A stretch of DNA of 15,701 nucleotides from UBA9619 sp964630665 (lineage in GTDB: Bacteria; Pseudomonadota; Gammaproteobacteria; Arenicellales; UBA868), in the NCBI GenBank assembly GCA_964630665.1, contig CAZVVN010000073.1, forward strand, positions 1 through 15,701, given 5' to 3'. How positions within the stretch are numbered: the first letter of the stretch is position 1; each line of letters begins with the position of its first letter. The position numbers and the translations under genes were made by a program. Below, piece after piece: positions 1-7,182 of this stretch. Below the pieces are notes generated by a model, which saw nothing but the letters and a program-made list of their open reading frames with translations, was not told the origin of the DNA and made no database searches.

Positions 1-1
1 A

Positions 2-772
2 AAGCAAGGTGCTGCCATCTGTCACATCCATGTTCGAGACCCGGCCAGCGGCCAGCCGAGCATGGCGCTTGAGTACTACCGGGAAGTGGTCAAGAGGATC
101 CGACAAAGTGATACCGACCTGATCATCAATCTGACGACCGGGCCGGGCGGACGTTACGTGCCTACAGACGGAGATCCCGCAAAAGCCGCAGCAGCCACAA
201 CACTGTCGCCACCGGAAGTCAGAACCGAGCACGTGGTCGAGCTCAAACCGGAGATCTGCAGCCTGGATCTCAATACCATGTGGTTCGGTGGTGGTGCCGT
301 GATCAATTACCCCGCATCGATACGAGTGATGGCAGAGCGTATTTACAGCGCTGGAGTGAAACCTGAACTGGAGGTGTTCGATACAGGAGACATCCGCCTC
401 GCGCGGGATCTGATAAAAGACGGCACACTCAGGATGCCCCTGCTGTTCCAACTGGTCATGGGCGTCAATTACGGAATGGACAGCACAACCGAGGCCCTGG
501 TTCAGGCTCGGTCAATGCTGCCGGACGGGGCAGAATGGGCCGCCTTTGGAGCAAGCCGGCACGCATTCCCGATGCTGGCGCAGGCTTACCTTTTAGGCGG
601 CCATTGTCGGGTCGGAATGGAGGACACGGTCTACCTGGATAAGGGAGTCAAAACACCCGGCAATGCGGCGCTGGTCGAGAAATCTGTCCAGATCATCCGC
701 AGCCTGGGCGGACAGGTCGCAAACGTTGCCGAAGCCCGCGAGATACTCGGCCTGACGCCGCCAACCGGATAA
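2..772 (+). CDS. beta-keto acid cleavage enzyme (BKACE, DUF849 family), 5' partial
   Basis: The reading frame is open from the left edge, so the true start lies outside the window; the ATG at 62 is internal. BKACE enzymes condense a beta-keto acid with acetyl-CoA to give acetoacetate and a CoA ester; the founding member is the 3-keto-5-aminohexanoate cleavage enzyme of lysine fermentation. The visible fragment begins with the metal-binding motif HIHVRD (positions 25-42), then the family stretch NLTTGPGG. Near the C-terminus, R-V-G-M-E-D matches the family's catalytic Arg and the Glu-Asp pair that completes the zinc site. The end (KGVKTPGNAALVEK, then AREILGL) is also typical, so the C-terminus is complete. 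The substrate cannot be told from the sequence. A possible carnitine- or amino-acid-catabolism role is only inference, because the upstream neighbours are not visible. Confidence 0.93.
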   Translation, partial: KQGAAICHIHVRDPASGQPSMALEYYREVVKRIRQSDTDLIINLTTGPGGRYVPTDGDPAKAAAATTLSPPEVRTEHVVELKPEICSLDLNTMWFGGGAVINYPASIRVMAERIYSAGVKPELEVFDTGDIRLARDLIKDGTLRMPLLFQLVMGVNYGMDSTTEALVQARSMLPDGAEWAAFGASRHAFPMLAQAYLLGGHCRVGMEDTVYLDKGVKTPGNAALVEKSVQIIRSLGGQVANVAEAREILGLTPPTG

Positions 773-775
773 CAA

Positions 776-793
776 CGAAACGTTATGGTTTCG
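776..793 (+). other. small hairpin after the BKACE gene
   Basis: A 6-bp perfect stem (CGAAAC / GTTTCG) with a 6-base loop starts 4 bases after the BKACE stop codon. It lacks a T-run, so it is at best a weak terminator or an RNA 3'-end processing structure. Confidence 0.25.
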
Positions 794-840
794 GGATCAT
801 TGACTTGTCTGAAGATCCAGGATCCACCCACGACCAGAAC

Positions 841-981
841 ATGTCGGAACCCGCAGTGAATCTGAAGAAACTCTTCGAGCAGATACTCCTCTACGTACGT
901 ACGAACCTGGTGGGGATTCTCTGGATAATTGTCATTGCCGGTTCGATGTACTACTACACCTCACTGATGGTCGGGGGGTAA
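841..981 (+). CDS. small single-pass membrane protein (46 aa), unknown function
   Basis: A 46-codon frame, ATG to TAA, lies 68 bases after the BKACE gene on the same strand. The first ~20 residues are amphipathic with Lys, Arg and Glu. Residues ~23-41 form one hydrophobic segment (NLVGILWIIVIAGSMYYY) long enough to cross the membrane, followed by a short tail ending in Gly-Gly. This clear charged-then-hydrophobic pattern, and the absence of any competing frame, support a real gene. There is no good Shine-Dalgarno sequence before the ATG, which counts against it, though coupling to the upstream gene is possible. I do not recognise a family. Being near a catabolic enzyme it could be an accessory subunit of a transporter, but no transporter is visible. 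Confidence 0.5.
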   Translation: MSEPAVNLKKLFEQILLYVRTNLVGILWIIVIAGSMYYYTSLMVGG

Positions 982-1045
982 TCTGTCTCTCCGGGCGATC
1001 GGAAAGTCAGCACTTATTGATCCGCGCCCTGCGGCAATCCGCGGT

Positions 1046-1198
1046 TCACTCATCACGCCATAGCCTGCGCAGTTGTTCGGTGTCTGTTTCAGCCGGAAAC
1101 GGCAGGGTTAACTGCGGGTTATAACGCTCGAAGTTGATCCTCCGAGTTCGACGCCTGCGTATCCCGCGGTGCCGGGCTGTCCACCGTCTACAGTTCAT
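1046..1198 (-). CDS. candidate small Arg-rich protein (50 aa) downstream of the dehydrogenase
   Basis: An ATG-to-TGA frame of 50 codons begins 29 bases after the dehydrogenase stop. It is preceded by a strong ribosome site (GAGGATTTTGA then ATG). The N-terminal ~20 residues are very rich in Arg (about ten), giving a basic segment. The C-terminal half reads like ordinary protein, with FERYNPQLTLPFP followed by an acidic helix ending LRRLWRDE. No known family is recognised. Spacing and ribosome site suggest it is co-transcribed with the dehydrogenase. Alternatively it is the surviving tail of a degraded gene. The next feature on the plus strand converges about 65 bases away. Confidence 0.4.
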   Translation of the reverse strand: MNCRRWTARHRGIRRRRTRRINFERYNPQLTLPFPAETDTEQLRRLWRDE

Positions 1199-1227
1199 TC
1201 AAAATCCTCGATTTACTGCGCCCGGTC

Positions 1228-2004
1228 TCAGACAGCCGTATAACCGCCGTCAACGTTCCAGGCGGCGCCGGTAACGAAAGATGCCTCGTCCGAGGCCAGA
1301 AACAAGACCACATTCGCGATCTCCTCGGGCTGACCCAACCGTCCCATCGGGTGCATTTTGATGAGCGCCTGGTGCGTCTCAGGCGAGTCGGCGAGGTTTT
1401 GGGTTAAATTGGTGTAAGCGAACCCCGGGCACACTGCATTGACCCGGATATTTTCCTTTGCCAGCCGAGCACCAAGATCGCGGGTGACCTGCAGTACCCC
1501 TCCTTTACTGGGAGGGTATGGGGAAAACCCGTCTGATAGCGGCAGACTGGGGTCATAGCCCAGCATGCCCATAACCGAGGCCAGGTTGACAATCGCCCCG
1601 CCGCCCAATCGCCGAAGAACCGGCACTGCAGCATGGCACATCAGCATCGTCCCTTTGAGGTTGACCCGGATAACCGTATCCCACTTCTCCTCGAAACCCG
1701 CACCATCAGCAAGGGATCTGGGTGTAATGCCTGCAGAATTGATGACGATATCCAGCCGGCCGAAGTGGTCGAGCGCATCATTCACACCAGCAAGGCAGTC
1801 GCTGGCACTACTGACATCGCAAAGTGCGCTTTTGAAAGTCGGCTGATCCAAGGATAGAGCCGAGAGCCCAGCGTCATCGTTATCGAGGGCCAGCACGGAG
1901 GCCCCTTCGGCCAGGAGACGCTCGGTGGCAGCCTTGCCGATCCCGGAGCCGGCTCCAGTAACAATCGCGACTTTCTGATCGAATCGATTCTCAAATACCG
2001 CCAT
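1228..2004 (-). CDS. short-chain dehydrogenase/reductase (SDR), probably NAD-dependent
   Basis: This 258-residue protein has the full classical SDR set. The Rossmann nucleotide motif TGAGSGIG is at residues 16-23. An acidic residue ends the second strand (LALDNDD, about 41), which in this family usually means NAD rather than NADP. The NSAG motif is at 89-92, the catalytic Asn at about 115, Ser at 143, and YPPSK supplies Tyr163 and Lys167. The C-terminal VDGGY ending is normal. A strong ribosome site (GGGGGA) lies 8 bases before the ATG. The upstream small frame ends 14 bases inside this gene and another small frame follows it, suggesting a three-gene operon. SDRs of this type oxidise or reduce hydroxy or keto groups of small molecules; the substrate cannot be predicted. 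It is a separate lineage from the fatty-acid FabG in this window. Confidence 0.95.
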   Translation of the reverse strand: MAVFENRFDQKVAIVTGAGSGIGKAATERLLAEGASVLALDNDDAGLSALSLDQPTFKSALCDVSSASDCLAGVNDALDHFGRLDIVINSAGITPRSLADGAGFEEKWDTVIRVNLKGTMLMCHAAVPVLRRLGGGAIVNLASVMGMLGYDPSLPLSDGFSPYPPSKGGVLQVTRDLGARLAKENIRVNAVCPGFAYTNLTQNLADSPETHQALIKMHPMGRLGQPEEIANVVLFLASDEASFVTGAAWNVDGGYTAV

Positions 2005-2131
2005 GTTGAATTCCCCCCATCTGCTCCTCGATCATATCGGTATAAGCGCCTAGTTCAATTTCGTCCATTCGACTCAGAAAGCTCGCAACAACGCCATTTT
2101 GTTCGATTGTACGGTTGATTGAGCCAACCAT
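1991..2131 (-). CDS. candidate small acidic protein (46 aa) overlapping the dehydrogenase start
   Basis: A 46-codon frame starts at an ATG preceded by a strong ribosome site (GAGGTG, 8 bases upstream). It ends with a TGA 14 bases inside the dehydrogenase gene, the arrangement expected for translational coupling. Residues ~15-38 look like an acidic amphipathic helix (FLSRMDEIELGAYTDMIEEQ). The C-terminus is Gly-rich. The frame stays open further upstream to 2371, but that extension would run antisense into the secreted-protein gene, so the ATG at 2131 is preferred. No family recognised. If real, it is the first gene of the dehydrogenase operon and might be a partner subunit or a leader peptide; that is inference only. 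Confidence 0.42.
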   Translation of the reverse strand: MVGSINRTIEQNGVVASFLSRMDEIELGAYTDMIEEQMGGIQHGGI

Positions 2132-2262
2132 GCACGATTCACCTCGGTGCCATTCCGGGATATAGTTCGACCAGTACGACGAAGATAAACAATCCGTGCC
2201 GTTTAGGGGTGCCCTATCTAACTCGGAGAGACACGGGGAATCGCTGAAAATCCATTTTCCCA

Positions 2263-3180
2263 ATGATGGCTGCAAGCAATAATCTTCTTCATCGCTCAAT
2301 ATTAGCCCTTGGCATGACCGTGCTCTGCCTGTCGCTCCAACCCAGCCTCTGCCAGGCCGGAAATGCGACACGCTTTCTCAATAGCACTGAATGGGGATAC
2401 CAGGAGGTTGATGACCCGGCAGGACCTGGCCAGCATGAAAAGGTTCAGCGATTCGAAGTCCGGCCCGGCGACTGCGCGATCGAAAGGATCAGCAACGACT
2501 GCAAACGAGAACTGGAGCGTTCCGAAATCGCCGAAGGACCAGTGCCTGAAAGGGCTCTGGCGGAAGAACAGTGGTACCTATGGCAGATTTTCTTTCCTGA
2601 AGACTACACCAACGTTTATCCCGCCAGGAGCATTCATGGTCAGTTTCTGGACCACCGGGTGGAGCCTGTCTGGACGTTTGAAGTCGGTAGCACGGGCGTA
2701 CTCTGGCTGGGCAATCGAGTTGAGCAGGAGCCTAACTACATCTCGCTGATTGACGAAGATCTGCTCCTTGGTCATTGGCATGAAATCAGCATTAACGTCA
2801 AATGGTCACGAGATGACGGGTTTTTCAGGGTCTGGGTCAACGGTGAGCAGCGAGTAGACCATCGCGGGTCGACTTGCTCCAGCTGCAAGGTTTTTTTCAG
2901 TTACGGTATTTTACGTTCGGAGCTCTCCAGGTTCCGCAGCCAGTTCAACACCGAAAAACTACCGGTTCAGGTAGTCTACTTTACCCGTCCCGAAAAGAGC
3001 GCCAGCGGTATCGGCTTTCCTGGGTACGTGCCCCCGGCTCCCAAAGAGCAACCGAGAGACTCGGCCTCGGACAATGAAACTATCGAGCCAGCCGTCACGG
3101 TAGAAACCAGCGTGCTTCCGGCTACGGACCCACTGGCAGTGGAAAAAGATCGGGGAGAGGGCGATGACGAACGGCTCTGA
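2263..3180 (+). CDS. secreted polysaccharide-lyase-like protein (jelly-roll fold)
   Basis: A 305-residue protein with an N-terminal signal peptide: hydrophobic core at residues ~12-28, likely cut near CQA-GNA (32-35), so it is exported. Residues ~60-245 resemble the PF14099 polysaccharide-lyase domain, a beta jelly-roll seen in glucuronan and related lyases. Family-like pieces are ELERSEIAEGP, WYLWQIFFPEDY, GHWHEISINVKWS, DDGFFRVWVNGE and FFSYGILRSE. Two Cys pairs (71/80 and 205/208) could form disulfides in the periplasm. The last ~50 residues are Pro/Glu/Ser-rich and probably disordered. An in-frame TGA at 2245-2247 limits the start to ATG 2263 or the adjacent ATG 2266, and neither has a clear ribosome site. 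Enzymatic activity is inferred from the fold only; it could instead be a sugar-binding protein. The phosphoribosyltransferase gene follows after 44 bases. Confidence 0.8.
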   Translation: MMAASNNLLHRSILALGMTVLCLSLQPSLCQAGNATRFLNSTEWGYQEVDDPAGPGQHEKVQRFEVRPGDCAIERISNDCKRELERSEIAEGPVPERALAEEQWYLWQIFFPEDYTNVYPARSIHGQFLDHRVEPVWTFEVGSTGVLWLGNRVEQEPNYISLIDEDLLLGHWHEISINVKWSRDDGFFRVWVNGEQRVDHRGSTCSSCKVFFSYGILRSELSRFRSQFNTEKLPVQVVYFTRPEKSASGIGFPGYVPPAPKEQPRDSASDNETIEPAVTVETSVLPATDPLAVEKDRGEGDDERL

Positions 3181-3224
3181 GACCCGATCCGCCTGCAACA
3201 CTACACCTGGAATATTTTCCGACC

Positions 3225-3794
3225 ATGGTCAATGACAAGGTATTCATCAAGCCCGAGGAACTGCTCAGGGATTCCTTCCTTCTTGCTCTGAGGATTCTGG
3301 AAAGCGGCTTCAGGCCCGATTACATCGTAGGCATATGGCGCGGTGGAACACCAGTCGGTATTGCGGTGCAGGAATATCTCGACTATGCCGGTGTCGAGAC
3401 TGATCATATCGCCATACGAACTTCATACTACACGGGCATTGAACGGACCGCCCAAAACGTTCAGGTACACGGGCTGGGCTACCTCATCCGGAAGGTCAAC
3501 CAGAAAGATTCTCTGTTGATCGTCGACGATGTATTCGACACCGGGATGAGCATTGAAGCGGTTCTCGATGAACTCAAGAGCCGAGCTCGTTTGAACACCC
3601 CTTCAAATATCCGTATTGCGGCACCGTGGTATAAGCCATCGAAGAACAAGACCGGTCGGGTGCCTGATTACTATATCCATGAAACATCCCACTGGCTTGT
3701 GTTTCCTCATGAGTTGAGGGGATTATCTGAACACGAGGTTCAGTCCGGCAAGCCGGACGTGGCAGATATTGTCAGGGCAATCACCAAGACTTGA
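3225..3794 (+). CDS. purine-type phosphoribosyltransferase
   Basis: A 189-residue cytosolic enzyme of the type I phosphoribosyltransferase fold, which transfers a base onto PRPP. The PRPP-binding loop is clear at residues ~97-110 (LLIVDDVFDTGMSI), with the expected acidic pair and T-G. The pyrophosphate loop is WRGG at 38-41. The hood region contains W135 and a C-terminal HWLVFPHE segment, similar to the hypoxanthine/xanthine-type transferases grouped under COG2236. This points to purine salvage, with hypoxanthine or xanthine-guanine as likely substrates, but specificity is not certain. It lies 44 bases after the secreted lyase-like gene and converges with the histidine kinase gene, whose stop is only 29 bases away. 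The ribosome site is weak. A short GGCAG/CTGCC hairpin (3809-3822) sits between the convergent stops but has no T-run. Confidence 0.88.
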   Translation: MVNDKVFIKPEELLRDSFLLALRILESGFRPDYIVGIWRGGTPVGIAVQEYLDYAGVETDHIAIRTSYYTGIERTAQNVQVHGLGYLIRKVNQKDSLLIVDDVFDTGMSIEAVLDELKSRARLNTPSNIRIAAPWYKPSKNKTGRVPDYYIHETSHWLVFPHELRGLSEHEVQSGKPDVADIVRAITKT

Positions 3795-3822
3795 GTCACA
3801 GGTGACACGGCAGGTGACTGCC

Positions 3823-6084
3823 TCAGCTCACTCCAGCTCTTGGGAACGTAGCGGCGACCTCAACTCCAGAAGCATCTTTTCGATTCTCCGCCATCACGCT
3901 GCCTCCGTGGAACTCAGCAATCAACCGGACAATATAGAGGCCTAGACCGAGATGCGTCTGCCCGGCATCTTTCGCGCTCGAAACCATTGGATCGAACAGT
4001 CGATCCTCCAGGTGGGCCGGCAAAGTCGATCCTTCATTCACGACCGAGAGACGGATAATATAGGCAGAGCGTCTCAAGCGGACTAGGATCGGCCCCTCCT
4101 GATTACCGAAGCGGAGCGCGTTATCAATGAGTTTGTCGAGCAACTGTGCGAGCCGGTCTGGAACCCCGCTAAATTCCACCTCCCCTGGAAACACTTCTGA
4201 CAGGATCTCGCGCTCTGGATTGACCTGCTGGTATCCCTCTACACAACCGGTCACCAGTTCAGCCAAATCAAACCACTCGAACTGATCCGCTTCCTGTTCG
4301 AGGGCATCTTTAAGGTTTGCGGCCTCGGTCAGGGAGGTGAGAATGCGCCGCAGCCGTTGAATTCCTTTCTGCGCTCGCAAGAGATACTTGTCGTCGTCGA
4401 GTTCGCGGTGACTGTACTGCAGGTTCTCCAGTGAGGAATTCACTACGTTCAACGGGTTATGCATCTCGTGGGCCAGTGTGTCCGGCAATTTCTCGAGGTA
4501 GCGGGTGTACTGTGCCAGGTTCTGCAGCATGGATGAAACACTCCGCGTCAGACTTCCCAGTTCATCCGCAGCATGAGTACCGGAGCGTATCCGATCCTTC
4601 AACAAACGCCCCTCGGGGGTTGTTGCCTGTTCGGTCTCACGCTGTAATTTTCCGACCCGGTAAGTCAGGCGGCTTGCGAACAAAAGTATCGCGATGGCCA
4701 GGAAGATAAACACACCCAGAAACAGGAGGGTAAAACGCCGCAACGTCTCATACTGCAGGGACAATAATCTGTTGCCGCTTTGCTTGATGAGAATTGCGCC
4801 CTGTATCTCACCCTCAGCCCAGATCGGCAGTGAACTCACAATCAACTTTGCGTTGCCATAGCGCCGCCGTTCGCTCAACCTGTCGCCGTTGGTGATCACT
4901 TTCGACAGAATACGAAGATCCTCCCCGGAAGAATCAACCGGCATGTCCTTAATACCCCCCATTGGCTGCCTCAGCATCCAGTCGTACACCTCGAGGGAAA
5001 AATCTTCCAGTCGACCCAACCACGACGACCCGCGTTTACTCCGGGCGCTGGAGATCAGCCTTTCGGGAAAAATACTCCCAAGCTCCGCTCTCAGGCGAAA
5101 ATCCCGATCCCAGACTCTGATATTGGCCTCAGAAATGTAGAGGGGTTCGACGAGCTTGGCCAGGGCCGGAGTCATGAGACGGACCTGGCCGAGACCGTGC
5201 ATGAAGGGGTCCGGATCAGTGCTGATAGAGCCCGCAATTTGCCTGCTTTCCGCGTCGTCAATATCGATCACTTCAAATTTGACCCGGGCCCGCGGGCCTA
5301 TGACTTGCCGTGGAATGCGGACCTTGATGGCGTAACCGATTTCTGTAAGCTCGATACTGGCTGCAATATCTTTCAGGGCTTCCCCGGTTTCGGGCTCCCG
5401 CCAGTCAGTCTTCATCAAATAGACACTCATACGCCCTTCCTGCCGTGCAGTGAGCAGATAACGGCGGATGTCCATGCCCAACACCTGTACCGTCAGCCGA
5501 AGCTGGTCACTTTTGTCGAGCCTCACCAGTTCCGGGTCTCTGAAAATGATCACGTCATCAGAAACGTCGAAAAACGCATAAACGTGCTTATCGTGAATTC
5601 CCAACCCGTGCCGAACGGCGAGGGAGTCAGGGTTATAGTCGACCGTACACTCTAAAGACCCGGCACTGGTATAGTCCCTAGATCCCTCCAGCGCAACAAT
5701 CCAGTCCTTCGAAGTTGTGTCGATGGAAAGGGGAGCATCAAGTTCTGTGGGCAACACGTCGAATGACCTGCCCATCACCTCGGGCACCCCCACGTCTGGG
5801 TCGAACAGCTCTTTCCTGTTGCCGAGCAGGCTTGCGATACCCTCAGTTGTCAGTTCAAGTGCCTGCTGTTGCCCATCGAGCAGAAATTTTTCCATCTCCC
5901 GAACCGACTTGTAGCCCATCCATGGGATTGCCAGCAACGACAGAACCAGGAGCAACAGCTTGGTTCTGATCTTGAGCCCCGGCCGGACACGATGCCGGGC
6001 GCGGCCACTGGGTCCTGAGGATACGGAAGAGGGCGGACGCTCCAGTGTGCGGGATGTCAACGGTTCATTCAGTCTTGGGCCCAC
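3823..6084 (-). CDS. pdsS: membrane sensor histidine kinase, dedicated-sortase-system type (PdsS-like)
   Basis: A 753-residue inner-membrane kinase. A ~36-residue Arg/Pro-rich cytoplasmic leader precedes membrane helix 1 (~42-57). The periplasmic region is very long (~58-448). Its portion at ~115-305 is rich in predicted beta strands and looks like a carbohydrate-binding (CBM9-like) fold. Helix 2 is at ~451-471, followed by a HAMP-like linker. The phospho-accepting His539 lies in LAHEMHNPLN, Asn655 in the N-box (DNALRFGN), and the G-box is GLGLYIVRLIAEFHGG. The overall layout and the WxGYKSVREME start of the sensor resemble the proteobacterial dedicated sortase system kinase family. It overlaps the response regulator gene by 16 bases, so the two are translationally coupled. 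The GTG at 6084 is the assumed start; a TTG at 6060 is an alternative. The ligand is unknown. Confidence 0.88.
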   Translation of the reverse strand: MGPRLNEPLTSRTLERPPSSVSSGPSGRARHRVRPGLKIRTKLLLLVLSLLAIPWMGYKSVREMEKFLLDGQQQALELTTEGIASLLGNRKELFDPDVGVPEVMGRSFDVLPTELDAPLSIDTTSKDWIVALEGSRDYTSAGSLECTVDYNPDSLAVRHGLGIHDKHVYAFFDVSDDVIIFRDPELVRLDKSDQLRLTVQVLGMDIRRYLLTARQEGRMSVYLMKTDWREPETGEALKDIAASIELTEIGYAIKVRIPRQVIGPRARVKFEVIDIDDAESRQIAGSISTDPDPFMHGLGQVRLMTPALAKLVEPLYISEANIRVWDRDFRLRAELGSIFPERLISSARSKRGSSWLGRLEDFSLEVYDWMLRQPMGGIKDMPVDSSGEDLRILSKVITNGDRLSERRRYGNAKLIVSSLPIWAEGEIQGAILIKQSGNRLLSLQYETLRRFTLLFLGVFIFLAIAILLFASRLTYRVGKLQRETEQATTPEGRLLKDRIRSGTHAADELGSLTRSVSSMLQNLAQYTRYLEKLPDTLAHEMHNPLNVVNSSLENLQYSHRELDDDKYLLRAQKGIQRLRRILTSLTEAANLKDALEQEADQFEWFDLAELVTGCVEGYQQVNPEREILSEVFPGEVEFSGVPDRLAQLLDKLIDNALRFGNQEGPILVRLRRSAYIIRLSVVNEGSTLPAHLEDRLFDPMVSSAKDAGQTHLGLGLYIVRLIAEFHGGSVMAENRKDASGVEVAATFPRAGVS

Positions 6085-6761
6085 TTGTATCCGGTACCGT
6101 GGACCGTCTGAATCCGATCAAAACTGCGGTCAGTTTCCCGAAACTTGTTGCGAATCCTGCGAATGTATCCATTAATGGTATTGCGCTCAACCAGGCCCTG
6201 CCGCGTGACGTCGTTCAGTGCGTCGTAGGTCTTGACATGACCAGGTCGCCGGGCCAGAGACTCGACGATCCAGAATTCTGTCAATGTGAGATTGATCAGT
6301 TCACCCCGCCACTTGACTGACATACTCTTCTCATCGATTTCCATTTCATTCACGCTGATCAGGGATTCCTGTAACTCAGGCTGCTTTAACTGTTCTGCGA
6401 TCCGCAGCAACGCATGAACCCGTGCAACCAGGAATTCAAGACTGACCGGCTTGGTGATGTAATCCCATGCAGTCATGCGCTGGGAGGAGATTCGGTCGGC
6501 GTCGCTGTCACGGGCGGTGAGAAAGATGATCGGCAGGTTGGGGCTCAGATTTCGCAGTTCCATACACAATTCGAAACCCCCATCCATGTCTTCGCCCAGC
6601 ATAATGTCAAGGATCGCAATGTCGGGCAGTATCTCGCGAAAACCCTCCTGCGCTTCCGCTTTACTGCCGAAATCGTGTACTTCGTAACCCTGGGCAGCCA
6701 GCACGTCGGCGTAGTTCTCCCGCTGGTCGGAGTCATCTTCGACTACTGCAACAATTTTCAT
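6069..6761 (-). CDS. pdsR: OmpR-family response regulator, dedicated-sortase-system type (PdsR-like)
   Basis: A 230-residue transcription regulator that partners the overlapping kinase. The receiver domain (1-~120) has the acidic pocket Glu8-Asp9-Asp10, phospho-acceptor Asp52 (AILDIMLG), Thr82 and Lys104 (DYITKPVSL). The C-terminal winged-helix DNA-binding domain (~133-229) carries LTLTEFWIVESLARRPGHVK and ends in the OmpR-like DRIQTVHGTGYKW. The TEFW and RRPGHVK segments and overall length match my recollection of the sortase-system regulator family. The ATG at 6761 has a good ribosome site (GGAGACGG). A candidate small frame ends on the same ATGA. The promoter should lie in 6762-6959. No sortase or surface-protein gene is nearby, so its targets are presumably elsewhere, or it has a different role here. 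Confidence 0.9.
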   Translation of the reverse strand: MKIVAVVEDDSDQRENYADVLAAQGYEVHDFGSKAEAQEGFREILPDIAILDIMLGEDMDGGFELCMELRNLSPNLPIIFLTARDSDADRISSQRMTAWDYITKPVSLEFLVARVHALLRIAEQLKQPELQESLISVNEMEIDEKSMSVKWRGELINLTLTEFWIVESLARRPGHVKTYDALNDVTRQGLVERNTINGYIRRIRNKFRETDRSFDRIQTVHGTGYKWAQD

Positions 6762-6959
6762 TTTTCCGTCTCCGATATCACCAATTCATCAGGATCGGTG
6801 TTGTCGTACAGCTTCAGGTCTGACTTTAAACCTACCCCAATAGTCAGGAAAAGAACATGATCCGCCACCTTTCGCCACAGTATTGCCATGACTACCCCCA
6901 CCCGAAGCCACGCCTCGGCAGTAGATTGGATTGCGTACCTGTTATATGGAACCCCAATT
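6762..6959. other. divergent regulatory region with an ambiguous minus-strand small frame
   Basis: This 198-base stretch separates the minus-strand regulator from the plus-strand small gene and should hold promoters for both; I cannot place a convincing -35/-10 pair. It also contains a minus-strand frame of 43 codons (6758-6889) that starts with ATG after a G-rich ribosome-like site. It has a short hydrophobic stretch (HVLFLTIGVGL) and an acidic tail (TDPDELVISETEK), and its TGA overlaps the regulator ATG as ATGA. It may be a real small upstream gene or simply the leader. Confidence 0.3.
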
Positions 6960-7163
6960 ATGTCGAAAGTAGTCTTCATTCCACTGACAGACGAGATGAT
7001 CTACGATCATCCTGAGCTTATTCTAGGCCCCATTACGCCGTTCAGGGCGGATGCGAGGCGGCGAACGTCAAATCAGACACGCCGCGCAATGCACAGGGGC
7101 AGGGGGCTCACAAGACATATGGTAACCCCTTTTGCAGGAACCCGAAATCAGGTTAAAAGTTGA
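6960..7163 (+). CDS. probable small hypothetical protein (67 aa)
   Basis: A plus-strand frame starting at ATG 6960. Its first ~28 residues are strongly protein-like (VVFIPLTDEMIYDHPELI, then LGPITPF) and resemble, from memory and unverified, short conserved gammaproteobacterial proteins. The rest is Arg- and Thr-rich and less convincing, so a frameshift or a divergent tail is possible. Gene layout supports it: it diverges from the response regulator and converges on the bactofilin gene, and a strong bidirectional terminator begins 20 bases after its stop. The ribosome site is weak. An in-frame ATG at 6888 would add 24 residues, but the ATG at 6960 directly precedes the conserved-looking segment. 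No function can be assigned. Confidence 0.5.
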   Translation: MSKVVFIPLTDEMIYDHPELILGPITPFRADARRRTSNQTRRAMHRGRGLTRHMVTPFAGTRNQVKS

Positions 7164-7182
7164 TATATCAAAGCCTCTAGGT

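Noticed and set aside
1991..2371. Full 126-codon version of the small frame upstream of the dehydrogenase
   Set aside because: The extra 80 codons run antisense into the secreted-protein gene and look non-coding; the ATG at 2131 with its strong ribosome site is the better start.
3795..3822. GGCAG/CTGCC hairpin and CAGGTGAC direct repeat between the convergent phosphoribosyltransferase and kinase genes
   Set aside because: Only a 5-bp stem and no T-run; two 8-base repeats in 28 bases are too little to call a functional element.
5197..5655. 152-codon plus-strand frame inside the kinase gene
   Set aside because: Antisense to a well-supported kinase domain, with no ribosome site and no recognisable domain; a mirror frame of GC-rich coding sequence.
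6414..6860. 148-codon plus-strand frame over the response regulator
   Set aside because: Antisense to the receiver domain; the regulator has all its catalytic residues and a good ribosome site.
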